DNA of 64,000 nucleotides from Tetradesmus obliquus (lineage: Eukaryota; Chlorophyta; Chlorophyceae; Sphaeropleales; Scenedesmaceae): positions 1 to 64,000 of the forward strand of contig CP126191.1 of assembly GCA_030272155.1 (NCBI GenBank), given 5' to 3'. Of the stretch, positions 10,029 through 22,700 are shown in pieces; positions within the stretch are counted from its first letter, which is position 1, and every line of letters starts with the position of its first letter. Made by a program: the position numbers and the translations under genes. Below the pieces are notes generated by a model, which worked only from the letters and a program-made list of their open reading frames with translations, was not told the DNA's origin and did no database searches.

Positions 10029-13000
10029 ATGGACGATCCTGCTGTGCAGCAGCTAGCAGAAGCGTTCGCCCGCACCATACAGCATGACAGGGTAATGCAG
10101 AGTTAGAGCTATGTGCTGATGTTTGATCATGTATTTGTATAAGCACTGGCCTCACCACGCTGCGACATTGCACAGGAAGTGATTAAGGCAGCAGAGGAGC
10201 ACCTGAAGTCCGTTTCACAGCAGCCGGGATACGGTATTGCTGTGTTGAAGGTACGTATATGGCGTTCTGATCGCTCTGTACCGTCGCCAGCTCGCAGCTG
10301 AGGTGGTTTGTATCGCCCCCTTGTGCAGGTGATCGCAGCAGGCGACGCTTTAGGCACGGATGTGAGGCTTGCAGCTGCGGTAAACTTCAAGAACTTGGTC
10401 AAGTACCGATGGGTGAGTACGCGGACCCTGTTGCCACACCCAAGCAGCAGCTGCAACTGCATCAGCTTGAACTTGCTGGTGTGGCGCGCAGGTGCCAACA
10501 GAGCTGGCGCAGGATACTGGAGTGCAGCCCATCCCGGATGCAGAAAAGGTGGGACATCCAGCGTGCACTGCGCAGAGGCGCTGCTGCTGGTCTGATGATG
10601 CTGCTGCTGCTGCTGTCAGCAGTGTGGCAACGCTCACATGTCTGCAGAGATGCATGTCGTGGAACACCTTCTTCTGCCACTGAAACTATAACGTGCACAA
10701 CGTTGTGTGTGAAGTGAACTCATTACATTGCCCATTACTTTGCAGCCTGCTAAGCACTAACCAAGCGTGTTCTGGCGACGGCGTGCACGCGGCCAATGCT
10801 GGCGCTGTTGCTTTGCAGGCTCAGATCAAGCAGCTGCTGACGGGGCTGATGCTGAGCACGCCGCAGCTGATCCGTGCACAGCTGAGCGAGGCGCTGACCA
10901 TCATCAGCAGCCATGACTTCCCAGCCAACTGGCCGCAGCTGCTGCCAGAGCTAGTGGAGCGCCTGAATGGTGCGTGGCAGCAGCAGGGCTGCCGACACTG
11001 GCAGCAGCTGCCACAGGCATTGCAGATAGTGGTGTTGATCTGAAGGGCAACAGCAACAAAGCAAACAACTTTGGATGTCAGTTGATGTAAAGGCAGCAAA
11101 TGTGCATGGCGGCAGGCCTGACAGAAGCAAGGCCAAACAGCACGGCTCCCACCTGAGGACTGCTGCCACTCCAGGCCTGGGCCAGTGCAGCTAAATCGTT
11201 GAATCGCCTGTATGGACAGTGATGCATGCTGGGCATGCACCACGGCCCTCGCTCCGACCCAAGCAGCAGCAGCAACAGCAGCACACAGGCAACTCGTGCT
11301 ATCTAACACGCAGTCGCTCTCTTCGAGTGCTAGCACACTCAGCACTTGCTGGCGGCAACTCCTGTCAAAGGAGATCATTGTCTTAACCATGTTCACAACT
11401 GCTGTGTGACTCTGTCCTGCTGCTGATGATCTGTATTGCTGTGGTTGCAGCTGCTGGAGAGGACTTGGCTGTGATCAACGGGGTGTGCCACACCGCCAAC
11501 AGCATCTTCAAGCGCTACAGGAACCAGTTTAGCAGTGACAAGATGATAGCAGAGCTGGCAGCGTCACAGGTGCGGCGGCGCAGCCACGGCATGGGGCCGC
11601 ACACGGCCCCAGGGTGACAGCTGCAGAATGCAAACAGACGCAACACAGGATGCAGTTTGTTGCGGCAAGGGCATGGTATGGCAGCAGCTGAGAGTCCTTC
11701 ATGTGGGTGTGTCATGTCACGCGACAGCGCTGATGCTTCAGGCCATCCGCTGCTAGGCTGATGCTTCCTCCACCTCAGCCTGCTCACCTGGTGTTGCGCG
11801 CTGCGCCTGCCTGCTTGCAGGACGTGTTTGCCCCTGTGGCGCTGCAGGCCATGAAGCAGCTGGCAGGGCTGCTGCCTGCTGCTGCTGCTGGCGGGGACCT
11901 GGAGCGGCTCAAGGCGCTGCTGTCTGCTGTGCGGCTGCTGTGCCGCATCTTCTTCAGCCTCAACTCGCCAGGGCTCACGCCGGTGCGGGGCCGGACAGAG
12001 CATGCAGACGAGGCGCAGCGCAGCAGCTCAGTGTTTGAGGCGGTTGTTACTGCAACGAACTGGAGCGCCACCGCAGCTGTCTAGTGTGCGCAATCTTCTC
12101 TGCCTTGGTTCAGCCCCTGCATAAGGCACGCAGCAGCAGATTGTGTGGTGGTGTGGCCTGCAGAAGCATATGTGTGCCAGTCGATTTCCGAACAGCACCT
12201 ATTGCAACCATATACACTCAGATAGCTTGCTGCTGCTGCTGCTTCCCCTGCAGCTGATGGAGGGCCAGCTTGACGAGTGGATGGACGCCTTCCACACCAT
12301 GCTCGCCTTCAGCCACCCAGGCCTGGCAGCAGCAGACGCAGCAGGTGCGCATACGGGTGGTTGGGGTGGTGGCTGAGGGTGCAGGTGGATGCGGTTGCAG
12401 AGAATCTCATTCTCCCTGCATGGTGGCATAGCACACTGATCAGCAGAAGTTCAAGCTGTAATGCTGTCACTTGCCATGCTGTCTCTGTGTGCACGTCACG
12501 TGCAAACGGCGGCTGTTGTTGCGGCTGTCAGGGTCATGCGCTCCCCGTGCTTGATTCACAGCTTGGCACCACAAAGCGCGCCTCATTGCTGTGCTTCCGC
12601 CGCTGGTGCTCCACCCGGCTGCCCGCTCCCCCCTGCCAGGCGACCCTGAGCGCGAGGGCGTGCTCGATGGCGTGAAGGCCGCGGTGTGCGCCAACATCAA
12701 CCTGTTCATGGAGACCAGCGAGGAGGAGTTTGCCAAGTTCCTGCAGACCTTCGTGACAGACGTGTGGCACCTGCTGATGCAGGTGGGGGGGGGTGCAGCA
12801 GCTCAGGCAGCAGCAGGCAGGCATGGGCAGCTTGTGTGTCAGCAGATGCATGTGCTGGAGGCAATCCTGAACAGGGTGCAGCTATCCCTGGTGATGCCAT
12901 GTACTGCTGCAATGAACAGCCGCAGGCGCATCAGCTGCTGCCGTAGCTTATGTAGCAAATGGGCAACCAGGCAGGCAGGCCATTGCGCTCACACCGCAGC

Positions 13001-16000
13001 TCATGGCAGGGCGCTTTGTCACATGCATGACCCGCATGCCACGCACTGGTCCTGTGGCGCGTGCCGTGCATGCCACTCGTCCGCTGTGCTGCTACTGCTG
13101 CGTCCAGGTCAGCAACCGTCCCGGGCAGGACAACCTGGCCATGGCCGCCATCCGCTTCCTGACCACCGTGGCGCGCAGCGTGCACTGCACGCTGTTTGCA
13201 GACCCCTCGGTGCTCAAGCAGATCTGTGAGAGCATCATCCTGCCCAATTTGCGGGTGAGTGGGGCAATGCGGCAGCAGCATAGGCGAGGCGAGCAGCAGG
13301 GTATGGTCACCAGCAGCGGCCTCGGGCCCAGCAGGCTTTCCTGCAACAGCGAGGCAGGCGCATGGAAGGCAGCACAAACATTCATGCGCATACAGGGGAC
13401 ACAGACTTGACGCTGCAGCAACACCACCCTGCAATGCCCAACTGACGTCACAGTGCACAAGTAGCTGCATACCACTCACTATGCTCATCACGCCGGGTGT
13501 TGCCCTGCGCTGTGGCCCTGCTGCTGCCAGGTGCGTGATGAGGACGAGGAGCTGTTTGAGATGAACCCCATCGAGTACATCCGGCGGGACATCGAGGGCG
13601 GCGACAGCGACACGCGCCGCCGCGCAGCAGCAGACCTGGTCAAGGCGCTGGCGGGCGCATACGATGCCGAGCTGACCACGCTGTGCACCGGATATGTGGC
13701 GGCGCTGCTGCAGGTGAGCATGGAAGGTGCTTGCTACAAAAGTTGTTCGTCCACGTCATCGCGCGGCACACAGTTGCCATACAGACCGCGACAGGCTCTG
13801 GGACAGCCGTGTCCACTCATGGTCCGCACCTCAGCTGCTGCCGCCATTCATCCCCTGTTGCCTGCTGCCACCACGGTCCTGCCCCCCTGCAGGAGCACGT
13901 CGCCGACCCCGTCAAGGGCTGGCGCGCCAAGGACTGCGCGGTGTACCTGGTCATGGCCGTCACCGTGCGGGGCAAGACTGGCGAGCTGGGCGCCACCACC
14001 ACCAACCGCCTGGTCAACATCAGCGACTTCTTCACGCAGCAGGTGCGTGGGCCTGTTCAGTGTAGCGCTCGGGTAACCTGAGCAGGATGACCCTGGGTAG
14101 TGGGGGCGCAGATGGCTGCAACATGCTGCAGCTGGGGCGTTGCTGGGGTTGGGGATGTTGCATGTTGAGTTGTTGCGCATGAAACTTGTTGCGGCACAAG
14201 TAAATTACTGCAGCATCACTGCTTGAAGGCAATTCCTTAGCCAGTAATTGGCCTTCGGCCCCCTTCACTCAAGCGACATGCTTTGCCGCTGCGTGTGCGC
14301 TGCTGTGCGCTGCTGCTGCCTCAGGTGCTGCCTGAGCTGCAGGACCCCGCGGTGAATGAGCGGCCCATCCTCAAGGCGGACGCGCTCAAGTTCGTGACCA
14401 CCTTCCGCAGCCAGCTGCCGCAGCAGACGCTGCTGGCGCTGCTGCAGCCCTGCACTGCGCTGCTGGCCAGTGAGGCGGTGGTGGTGCACAGCTACGCTGC
14501 CACAGCCATCGAGCGCTTCCTGGCACTGCGCGAGCGCGGCAGGCCAAAGTGAGTGTGCCGCTGCTGCTTCTTGCCAGTGCTGCTCGCGCAGCTGCTGTTA
14601 ATAATGCTCTGTTACGCAGTGACACGCCTTTACTAGTGCCAGGTCATGCTGCCCACGCACTGCATCCTGGGCTTCTGCTCAGCAATTGCTGCGCTTTGCA
14701 GGAGCTTGCTGCAGCACATGGTTGGCCACTTCCTGTTGCATCCCCCAACAGTATGTGTGTCTGCGTTTTGTGTCAACTCCTCTCCCCCCCTCCACAGGCT
14801 GGCTGTGTCTGATGTGCTGCCTGTGGCGCAGCCGCTGCTGTCGGGGCTGTTTGCGGCGTTCAGGCACCCCGACTCGGCTGAGAACGAGTACCTCATGCGC
14901 GCCGTGATGCGGCTCATCAGCTTCCTGGGAGGGGAGATGGCACCAGTGGCGCCCATGTGCCTCAAGGTGCGGCTGGGCAGGCTTGCTTGCCATGAAGCTT
15001 TGCAGCCTTTGCCAGATTTCAGCAGCAACTGCAAAACCACTAACCGGCAACAGCACACTGACAGGTCATGCCATACTGCCCTCACTCCCGCTGCTGCTGC
15101 TGCTGCCAGGCGCTGGCTGACATGCTGGTGGAGGTGTGCAAGAACCCCAAGTCACCCGGCTTCAACCACTACCTGTTCGAGTCGGTAGCGGCGCTCATTA
15201 AGCACGGCGCAGCAGCAGACAAGGCGCAGCTGCACAGCTACGAGGCCACGCTGTTCCCCGCCTTTGACATCGTGCTCAGCAACGACGTGCAGGTGTGCGG
15301 CGCACACGCACACTGTGGTGGCCTGATGATGCAGCGCAACTGCAGCATGCGTTTTCCTGCAATGTGTGCTTCTGTTGCTTTTCAAGCCCCAGCAGGCATG
15401 CAATGCGTCCACATCGGCGCTGCCAGCTATCTAGCGAGTGATGTTCACAGACATCCAGCTGCTCGCAGATGACACGCCCTGCGTACAAGTTCAACAACTG
15501 TGTCCTGCTGCGGTTGCTGCCGCTGCACCTGCCGCTGGTGCCTGCCTGCAGGAGTTCCACCCGTATGTGTTCCAGATCCTGGCGCAGCTGATTGAGCTCA
15601 GCAGCCCGCCACTCAATGCGGTGAGCTGGCATGCTTGACGTGGCCGCTGGGGAGCTTGCTCAGCTGGGCGATGTGTGCATGAGGGATTGTTTGTGGAGCA
15701 AACTGTTGTGCGGGGAAGTCTGCTGCTTGCTTGCTGCCTGCCTATGTCAGCTATTACTCGCTCAAGATGCCTTTCTTCTTCCCCAAGAGAACATCATCCT
15801 GCTGGAACCGTCGCGTGATGATGATGGCATGCACGCAGTGATGATGGCATGCACGCAGTGATGATGGCATGCACGCAGTGATGATGGCATGCACGCAGTG
15901 ATGATGGCATGCACGCAGTGATGATGGCATGCACGCAGTGAGCTGCAGGTTCCGTGCATGCGATGAGCAGCGTGCCAGGGACAGCCTGCTGCCTGTGGCT

Positions 16001-18011
16001 GTATGCCATGAGCGCCCAGGCTCTGCAACCTGACATGCTGCCCCTGTGCATGTGCTGCCTGCCGCTGCCCCCTGCAGCCCTACATGGCGGTGTTCCCGCC
16101 GCTGCTCAACCCCATGTTCTGGGAGCGCCCCGGCAACGTGCCTGCGCTGACGCGGCTGCTGGTGGCCTACCTGGCCAAGGCGGGGCAGGAGCTGGCGGCA
16201 GCAGGTGGGGGGGGGGCAGCCTGGGAACAGCGGGGGCGGTGGGGTAGGCAAAGCTTGGAAGCAGCAGCAGCGCAGCTGATGGGAGACGGTGCTCATGACA
16301 ACAACTTGTCCTGCAGCACCCTGCAACACACTGGGGTGGCACAAGCTCGAGTTCACACTGCGCAGCTGCCTGGGCACTGTGCAGTGGTCTGCTGTTGACT
16401 TGCTGCTGCCTGCCCTAAATACTCCCCTTGCTGCTGCCCCGCAGGCCACCTGCCCGCCTGCCTGGGTGTGTTCCAGAAGCTGATCGCCAGCAAGGCCAAC
16501 GACAGCTACGGCTTCGCGCTCATCAGCGGCATCGTGACGCACCTGCCGCCCGCCACCTACCAGCAGTACCTGCCCACAGTGTGGCAGCTGCTGTTCACGC
16601 GGCTGCAGGTGCGCGGCCACACCCTAGCAACAGGCTAGCTGCTGCTGCTGGCGATGGAGTTCTGCTGGTACCCAGCTGTGCGCCTTGCATGCTGAGTTAT
16701 GTGCTGTGGCAGTGGGCTTTATGTATCCGACAGCTCGCAAGCACCTCACGCTGTTGCGCACGCTGCGCCTGCTCCCGTCCCCATCCCGCAGGGCTCCAAG
16801 ACGCCGCGCTTCACTCGCGGCTTTGTGGTGTTCCTGGCGCTGGCTGTGTGCAAGCTGGGCGTGGAGGGCGTGAGCGCCAGCATGGACGCGGTGCAGCCCA
16901 AGGTGATGCTCATGATCCTGCAGCAGGTGCGCACGATGAGAGGCGGCAGCAGCAGCAGCAGGACAGTGGCAGCTGTGAGGCCGGGATGTGCACAGACAGG
17001 TTCGGCGCTGCTATGCAGCTTGCAATGTTGAGGCTGCATGGCAGCCCAGGATTGACGGTGGCTTTGCATGATGGTTACTACTGCTGCTGCTGCTACTGCT
17101 GTTGGTGGTACAGTCTTTGGCCTGCACGCGCTGTGTCTGTCGTTTTTGTGCAATGGCACTGCTGCTGTAGCGATGTGTGCAGGCCTGCGTGCTGCAGTGC
17201 CTGCAGTTGCCGCTGCACGCGTATGGTAGATGCAGCTTGTCTGCTGCTGAGCGCTTCCGTCTGCTGCTACTGTTGCTGCTGCTGCTGCTGCTGCTGCCGC
17301 TGCTGCTGCTGCTGCTGCTGCCCTGGCCAGGTGTGGGCTCCCAGCCTGTCGTCTGCTGACGGCCCCGAGGAGAACAAGCTGGTGGCGGTGGCGGCCACCA
17401 AGTGCCTCACAGAGAGCGCTGACGTGTACGCGGCAACGCCCCTCTGGCAGCAGCTGCGCAGCGCACTGGACGCAAAGCTGGCAGGTGAGGGGGCAGGCTG
17501 GCTGGGCTGGCAGGCGTGGGGTGAGCGCATGCAGCAGGCGACATTGTTGCAGACCTGGGAGGGCTGCTGAGCTGGTGACAGTGGAAGGAGCAGTACGCTG
17601 TAGATGCAGACGGCTGCCTATGAGACCGCTTTGCACGCTGGCTTGAGTATGCATGCTCCTGCCCCAGTGCGTTTCAGTAGGTGAAGCTGTGTTTTACAGT
17701 ACATGCTGTACCCTTGCCTTGCCACATAGTGTGGCCGCAACTCTGTTGCACTGCTTTCATCACGGCACGCCCTGGCTGCTGCTTCCTGTGTCTTTTGCTA
17801 TTTTGTCCTGCCAGGCACTGAGGTGGGCTCAGCAGGCGAGGAGGATGGCGGCGAGGAGGGCCTGGAGTTTGGCGCAGGCTACAGCGCGGCGTACGCCAAG
17901 CTGGCCAACGCCAGCATGCCTGAGCGGCCCGTGCTGAGCGAGATTGCAGACCCCAAGCAGTTTGCGGAGAGCAGATTAGCCAGCTTCATGCAGCGCGTCA
18001 GTGGCAGCTGA
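10029..18011 (+). CDS. CSE1: CSE1/CAS (exportin-2), importin-alpha re-export receptor, 21 exons
   Basis: Exons: 10029-10091, 10176-10250, 10329-10412, 10492-10548, 10819-10969, 11451-11569, 11821-11982, 12254-12344, 12640-12782, 13108-13254, 13531-13713, 13893-14042, 14325-14548, 14798-14966, 15110-15292, 15552-15620, 16078-16204, 16445-16608, 16792-16926, 17331-17484, 17815-18011. All junctions are GT-AG and keep phase, giving 948 codons, close to the ~960-970 usual for the family. Diagnostic segments are [19 protein letters not shown] (around residue 150), [18 protein letters not shown] (around 370-388), [13 protein letters not shown] and [16 protein letters not shown]1 is a HEAT-repeat beta-karyopherin that, with RanGTP, carries cargo-free importin-alpha back to the cytoplasm. 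No disruption is seen, so the gene looks functional despite lying within ~10 kb of the telomere. Confidence 0.96.
15821..15940. repeat. 20-bp minisatellite, six perfect units, in CSE1 intron 16
   Basis: Six exact head-to-tail copies of a 20-bp unit (ATGATGGCATGCACGCAGTG) fill 15821-15940, within the intron between exons ending at 15620 and starting at 16078. The unit contains the palindrome GCATGC. The absence of any mismatch suggests recent expansion or ongoing length change. It inflates a long spurious minus-strand open frame. Confidence 0.97.
17262..17326. repeat. CTG trinucleotide tract ending at the acceptor of CSE1 exon 20
   Basis: About 60 bp of CTG repeats with a few interruptions lies directly upstream of the CCCTGGCCAG acceptor at 17330. 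It occupies the position of the polypyrimidine tract. It is plausibly both length-variable and part of the splice signal. Confidence 0.85.
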
Positions 18012-19367
18012 TGCGCAACTTGAACCTGTTCCTTCTGTTTAGGCAAACAGCAGACAGCAGCAGGGATATTGTCCTCGTGATCTGTATGCTGTGTAGGCAG
18101 AACTAGCGGTTTGGTGTAGGCAGAACTGTGGTGTTAACCTTTGGCAGTCCTTTGGCAGGCACTTCAACAGACGGGGAGCTTTACGTGTGCGAGTCGAGTG
18201 GTATCGCCACAGCAGGGGCTGCGGAAGTTGCTGGCTGGCTGTGGCATGCACGCCTCAGCCGGACATCAGCGGCAGCCAAGCCCTGTTGGCAGTGGCCCAC
18301 ACCGGGTGTGCACTGCATCGATGCATGCATGAGTCATGATGAGCAGGGTGGTGGTGATGTGCAATGCGTGGGCGTGTTACGCTCATGTCCATGCTTTAAC
18401 TGCAGTCAGTGCTAGTATTTGCAGCAGTTATTGCCCACGACAGTACTGTGGCAGCAACTGCAGCCGGCAGGGCGTGTGTGCATTGCTTCACTGCCTCACT
18501 GTCAACTGACGTGTGGCAGGATTGTAATGCATGCGCATGGCTGCAGTTGGCGCAATCACCGGACGCTCAGACAAAATTCACTGAACTGTACACCCCGGAG
18601 GTGCGGCATGTGATTGAAGGGCATGGAGCCGCACTTGCAGTGATTGAGTGGTTTGCGCGGTGCCTGGCCTGCTGCCGGCACCAGTGGTGTCGTTGAATGT
18701 GCTGCCGGGTGTGCCTCAGTGGTGCTTGACGTCCATGTCTTGCATCCGTAATTTGATGGTGGCGCTTGGAAGTAAATAATTTTGGACATGCAAAGATGTG
18801 CTGGAGCACTTCTGCCTGAAACTGCAGGCCCTGCCCCTGAGGGGCGCTAGACCTATTCATGATTGTCAGTTGTACTGCAAGTCTTTAGTCAAGTCACAGT
18901 GCTGACGGCAGCTTGATGTGTTGTTAGTTGATCATCAGCTGTGGTTTTCCGTTACGGCTGGCCGTCGCAAAGGCTGGAAAATGGCTGCGAATGCCTGGTG
19001 TGCAGGACAGTGACCGCTCCAGCATGAGATGAGTTACACCTTGGCGAGTAACACGAGAACCCAGCTTTAAATCGTCAAAGAAACAGTTGATGGTGTTTCA
19101 CCGTATTTTTTGGAGCATGGCACAGTGGAGAGGCCGGCGAACAACCAGTTCGCACAGGCTGGTTACGACGACCACTCTATTGTCCTCCTCTCTATGTCGG
19201 GTTTAGAGATGAACGCGTCAGACCATCATATGTATAACGGGTGAAGTAGTATGCAGAAAGCTAGTGAGCAGCTGCAGATACACGCTGGCTCAGTATATAC
19301 AACAGGGTGTCTCTGAAGTGACGCAAAAGCGCAGCTTGCCGTGAGAAACGTCATTCGGTATGTTTAA
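18012..19367. other. CSE1 3' UTR and spacer to the kinase gene
   Basis: No frame with the codon character of the neighbouring genes is present. A TGTAA motif, the usual green-algal polyadenylation signal, occurs near 18513, about 500 bp after the CSE1 stop, and may mark its 3' end. The kinase promoter and 5' UTR must lie toward the right side. Confidence 0.5.
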
Positions 19368-19724
19368 ATGGATAGATCGAGCCAGACTGGTTTCATAGAG
19401 TCACTTGACCGTGGCGAGTCCGGGGCCATATGCCAGGTGCGTGAAAGCATGCAGCTTGAGTTGTGGCAGCTGAACACAACCCAACATCGGCGATAACCGC
19501 ATACATGCCTGCAGTGTGGCCGGGTACAGGTGCCAGGAGCGACGCCGTTCGCCAGTGTCCAGCAGGCTAGCAGTGCTCAGCTTGGGTCGCTGGCAGTCCA
19601 CGATTTTGTCCTGGGGCAAGCTCCTGCAGCACAATCTTGTGCTGTAGGTGACAGTAGCAGGCTTGGAAAGCAGCAACAGCAGCGGCTGGAGCAACAACTA
19701 CAGCAGAAGGAGGGGCAGCATCAT

Positions 19725-19755
<31 letters not shown>

Positions 19756-22700
19756 TTGGGCGAATGCTGCTGCCACCGCAGGCAACAGCACAATCAGCTG
19801 CTGCATGCTTGGTCACACCACAGGCATCATGTGGCAGCGGCAGCAGTAGCAATTGGGGCATACCCATGCGAAAAGTGCGTGCGGTGGTGGCAGTGGGTGG
19901 CACGTTCAGGCCAGCGGCTGGCACGGCATCGTGGGAGTATGTGGGTGATATCACGCACAAGGTGGTGGGCATCCCCCGGGCAGCATCGTACGCGGAGCTG
20001 CAGGCGCTGCTGGCAAACAGGTCGGAGCTGGACGCGGGGCTGAGCAGCGTCAGCATCAAGGTGCGGCGCGCCTGCAGCACATCCAGCAACCCCGGGCTGT
20101 GGCAGCATGCACTCCATGCGATATGCCTCCTGACACACTGCAATCCAGGCCAGCGGCTAGCTCAGTCCAGCAGATGCTTTGGCAGAGTATGCCACAGGAC
20201 CGTGTGGCTTTTTTTGCCCTGCAGCAGCAAGCATCCGCACTGGGCACATCTCGGCCCCCTAACTGTGATATACATCCATGAATCTTTGTTAAAAGGTACT
20301 GCTGTTGCCGCTGCCGTCGGCGTGTGCAGTATGCCTTGCCTGGTTCAACTGGCACATTCATAGAAGTGACAACAGACGAAGACCTGCAGGACATGGTGCG
20401 CGCCTGACTGCAGCAGACCCAAGCTGTAGCACTCCCAAGGGCGAGCCTGCATTCATGGCTTGTGCTGACTTTGTGCTGATACATCTGCCTTTCAAAGGTG
20501 CTGTTTGCATATGTTGTTTTGTGGGTGGTGCAGTGCCAAGGAACACTTGATGCCAGGCTTGTGCAACCCTGCAGTGCAAGTCCCTCCGCTAAGCTGTGAC
20601 CTGTGTCTTGTGAAGCTGAGCCTGCATGTGTGTTGTCTGTGCAGTGGGACGAGTGGGACGACTTCACGGCAGACAGCAGCAGCAAGGGAGCACGGCTGCA
20701 GCTGTACATCAGCAGGCCAAGGAGCAGCAGCGCCAGCAGCAGCGGAGGCAGCCCATGGCAGACGCTGAACAGCAGCCGGCTGCTGCACATGGGCAGCTGG
20801 CAGCCGCCCACGCCCACCCTGGACGAGGATGCGGGAGACATGGCGGCATGCCTGGCGCAGGCTGCATTGGAGCAGCGCAGCAAGGCGGCCGGCAGCGCAG
20901 CGCCCTTCAAGGGCGGCAGCAGCAGCGCTTTTGGTGGTGCAGCAGCTGCCGGCAGCACCAAGAGCAGTTTGAGGAGCAGCAAGAGCAGCAGCAACGCAGG
21001 CAGTATCCCAGACACACAGTCCCTCATTGCCAGCAGCAGCGTACGCTTTGCGGCAGATGTTGCGCCTGGGGACGCTGCCGCTGGTGGCGCGCAGCCTGGC
21101 CAGCAGTGCGCCGCGTGCATCAGCCTCAAGACTGCTGCAGTGCTGGCCACCATAGCGGAGCACCAGGGCGGCAGCGCTGCGCGCGCTGGCAGCCTGACCA
21201 GCAGCAGCAGCTTCAGCGCGCCGCAGCCAGTCAGGAGGCTGCCAGGCAGGCGGCAGACCAGCCCCGACCTGCAGCAGATCGTGAAGCAGCTCAAGGTGGG
21301 GCGAGCGGCAATGCTGCTGCTGTGCGCTGCTGGCCAGTTGGGCATAGCTGGTGTCTTGCAGTGCCGTCGCCGCAGCGCTGGTCGCAAAAAGGCAGACCTC
21401 GTCAGTTGGATTGTATGTTTGCAGCCCAACTGGTTGACTCAGATGCATGCTTCTGCTGCTGCTGCTGCTGCCCCTGCAAAACCACTGCTGATCGCAGGTG
21501 CAAGTGGAGATGATTATGCCCCATGAGCTGGAGGTGCTCAGGTGCGCAGGGATGGCTGCCTGCTGCTGGCAGACACACCAGCTTGCATGTGACTATCAGC
21601 GAACAAGCTGCACTATGATTCTCGTGCCGGCAGAGAAGCTGGAATGCTACGGCAAACAGCAAACACGGTGATGACCAAGCAGACATGCATAGAAGCTGTT
21701 GCATGAGCTGGCAGCTTCCTGACACGCCACGCATCTTGACCTCTGCTTCCGTTGCTGCAGGTTCATCGCTTCAGGCGCGTTTGGCGACGTGTTTCTGGCC
21801 AGGTGGCATGGCACCGAGGTGGCGGTCAAGTGCCTCTCCTCCAACCTGCTGGCAGGCAGCAGCGAGGGCGGCAGCAGCGCTGCAGGCAGCGCAGCAGCAG
21901 CAGACCTGATGCAGGAAGCCAGCATGCTGGCGGCGCTGCACCACCCCAACATCGTGGCGGTGTACGGCTTCGTGCCGCCGCCGCAGGACATGCTGGGCCG
22001 CTGCTCACTGGAGCTGCCATCGCGGCCGGTGCAGCGCAGCGTGAGCGCGTCAGCGGCAGCGTTTGGCAGCGGCTGCGAGGTGTGCGGGCCCGCAATTGTG
22101 AGCGAGTACATGGCTGCTGGCTCGCTGCACAGCGCGCTGGCCAACCAGGCGGAGTGGCTGAAGAGCAGCATGGCCAGGGTGAAGGTGCTGCTGGACACGG
22201 CACGGGTGCGTGGCTGGGCGCATGGCCTTGGGCCCGGTGGCAAGCACAACGCTGACAACTGTGCTGCACTGCTTTGTTGCGCTTGCTGAGTGTGCTCTTT
22301 ACTGAATGCGCACAGCTGACTTATAAACTGTGCTTGCTGATTGTCTGCACGTGTGCGCTGCCGCCTGCAGGGGCTGTCCTACCTGCACAGCAAGGCGGTG
22401 ACCCACTTTGACCTGAAGACAGCCAACCTGCTGTTCACTATAAAGGTGAGCGTGCAGCACCACTCGCAGCCAGCATGTCACTGGCGGCAACTGCTAAGTA
22501 CAGCGTGCAGAGCAAACTTGCAGCAACGGAGTTAAGCAGTGATGTCAGCTTGCCAGAAGCCAGAGTCTCTGACCCTGGCATGCTGCTGTTGCTTGCAGGA
22601 TCGCACACCGATCGTCAAGGTGGCTGACTTTGGGCTGGCCAAGCGGCGGCAGCAGACCTACGTGACTGGTGAGGGTGGCAGCCTGACCAGCAAGTGTTCT

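Noticed and set aside
15821-15940. Possible CRISPR array
   Set aside because: Perfect 20-bp tandem units without spacers in a eukaryotic intron; a minisatellite.
15754-16620. 288-codon minus-strand frame inside CSE1
   Set aside because: Created by the 20-bp minisatellite (repeating CVHAIIT-like residues) and antisense of CSE1 exons.
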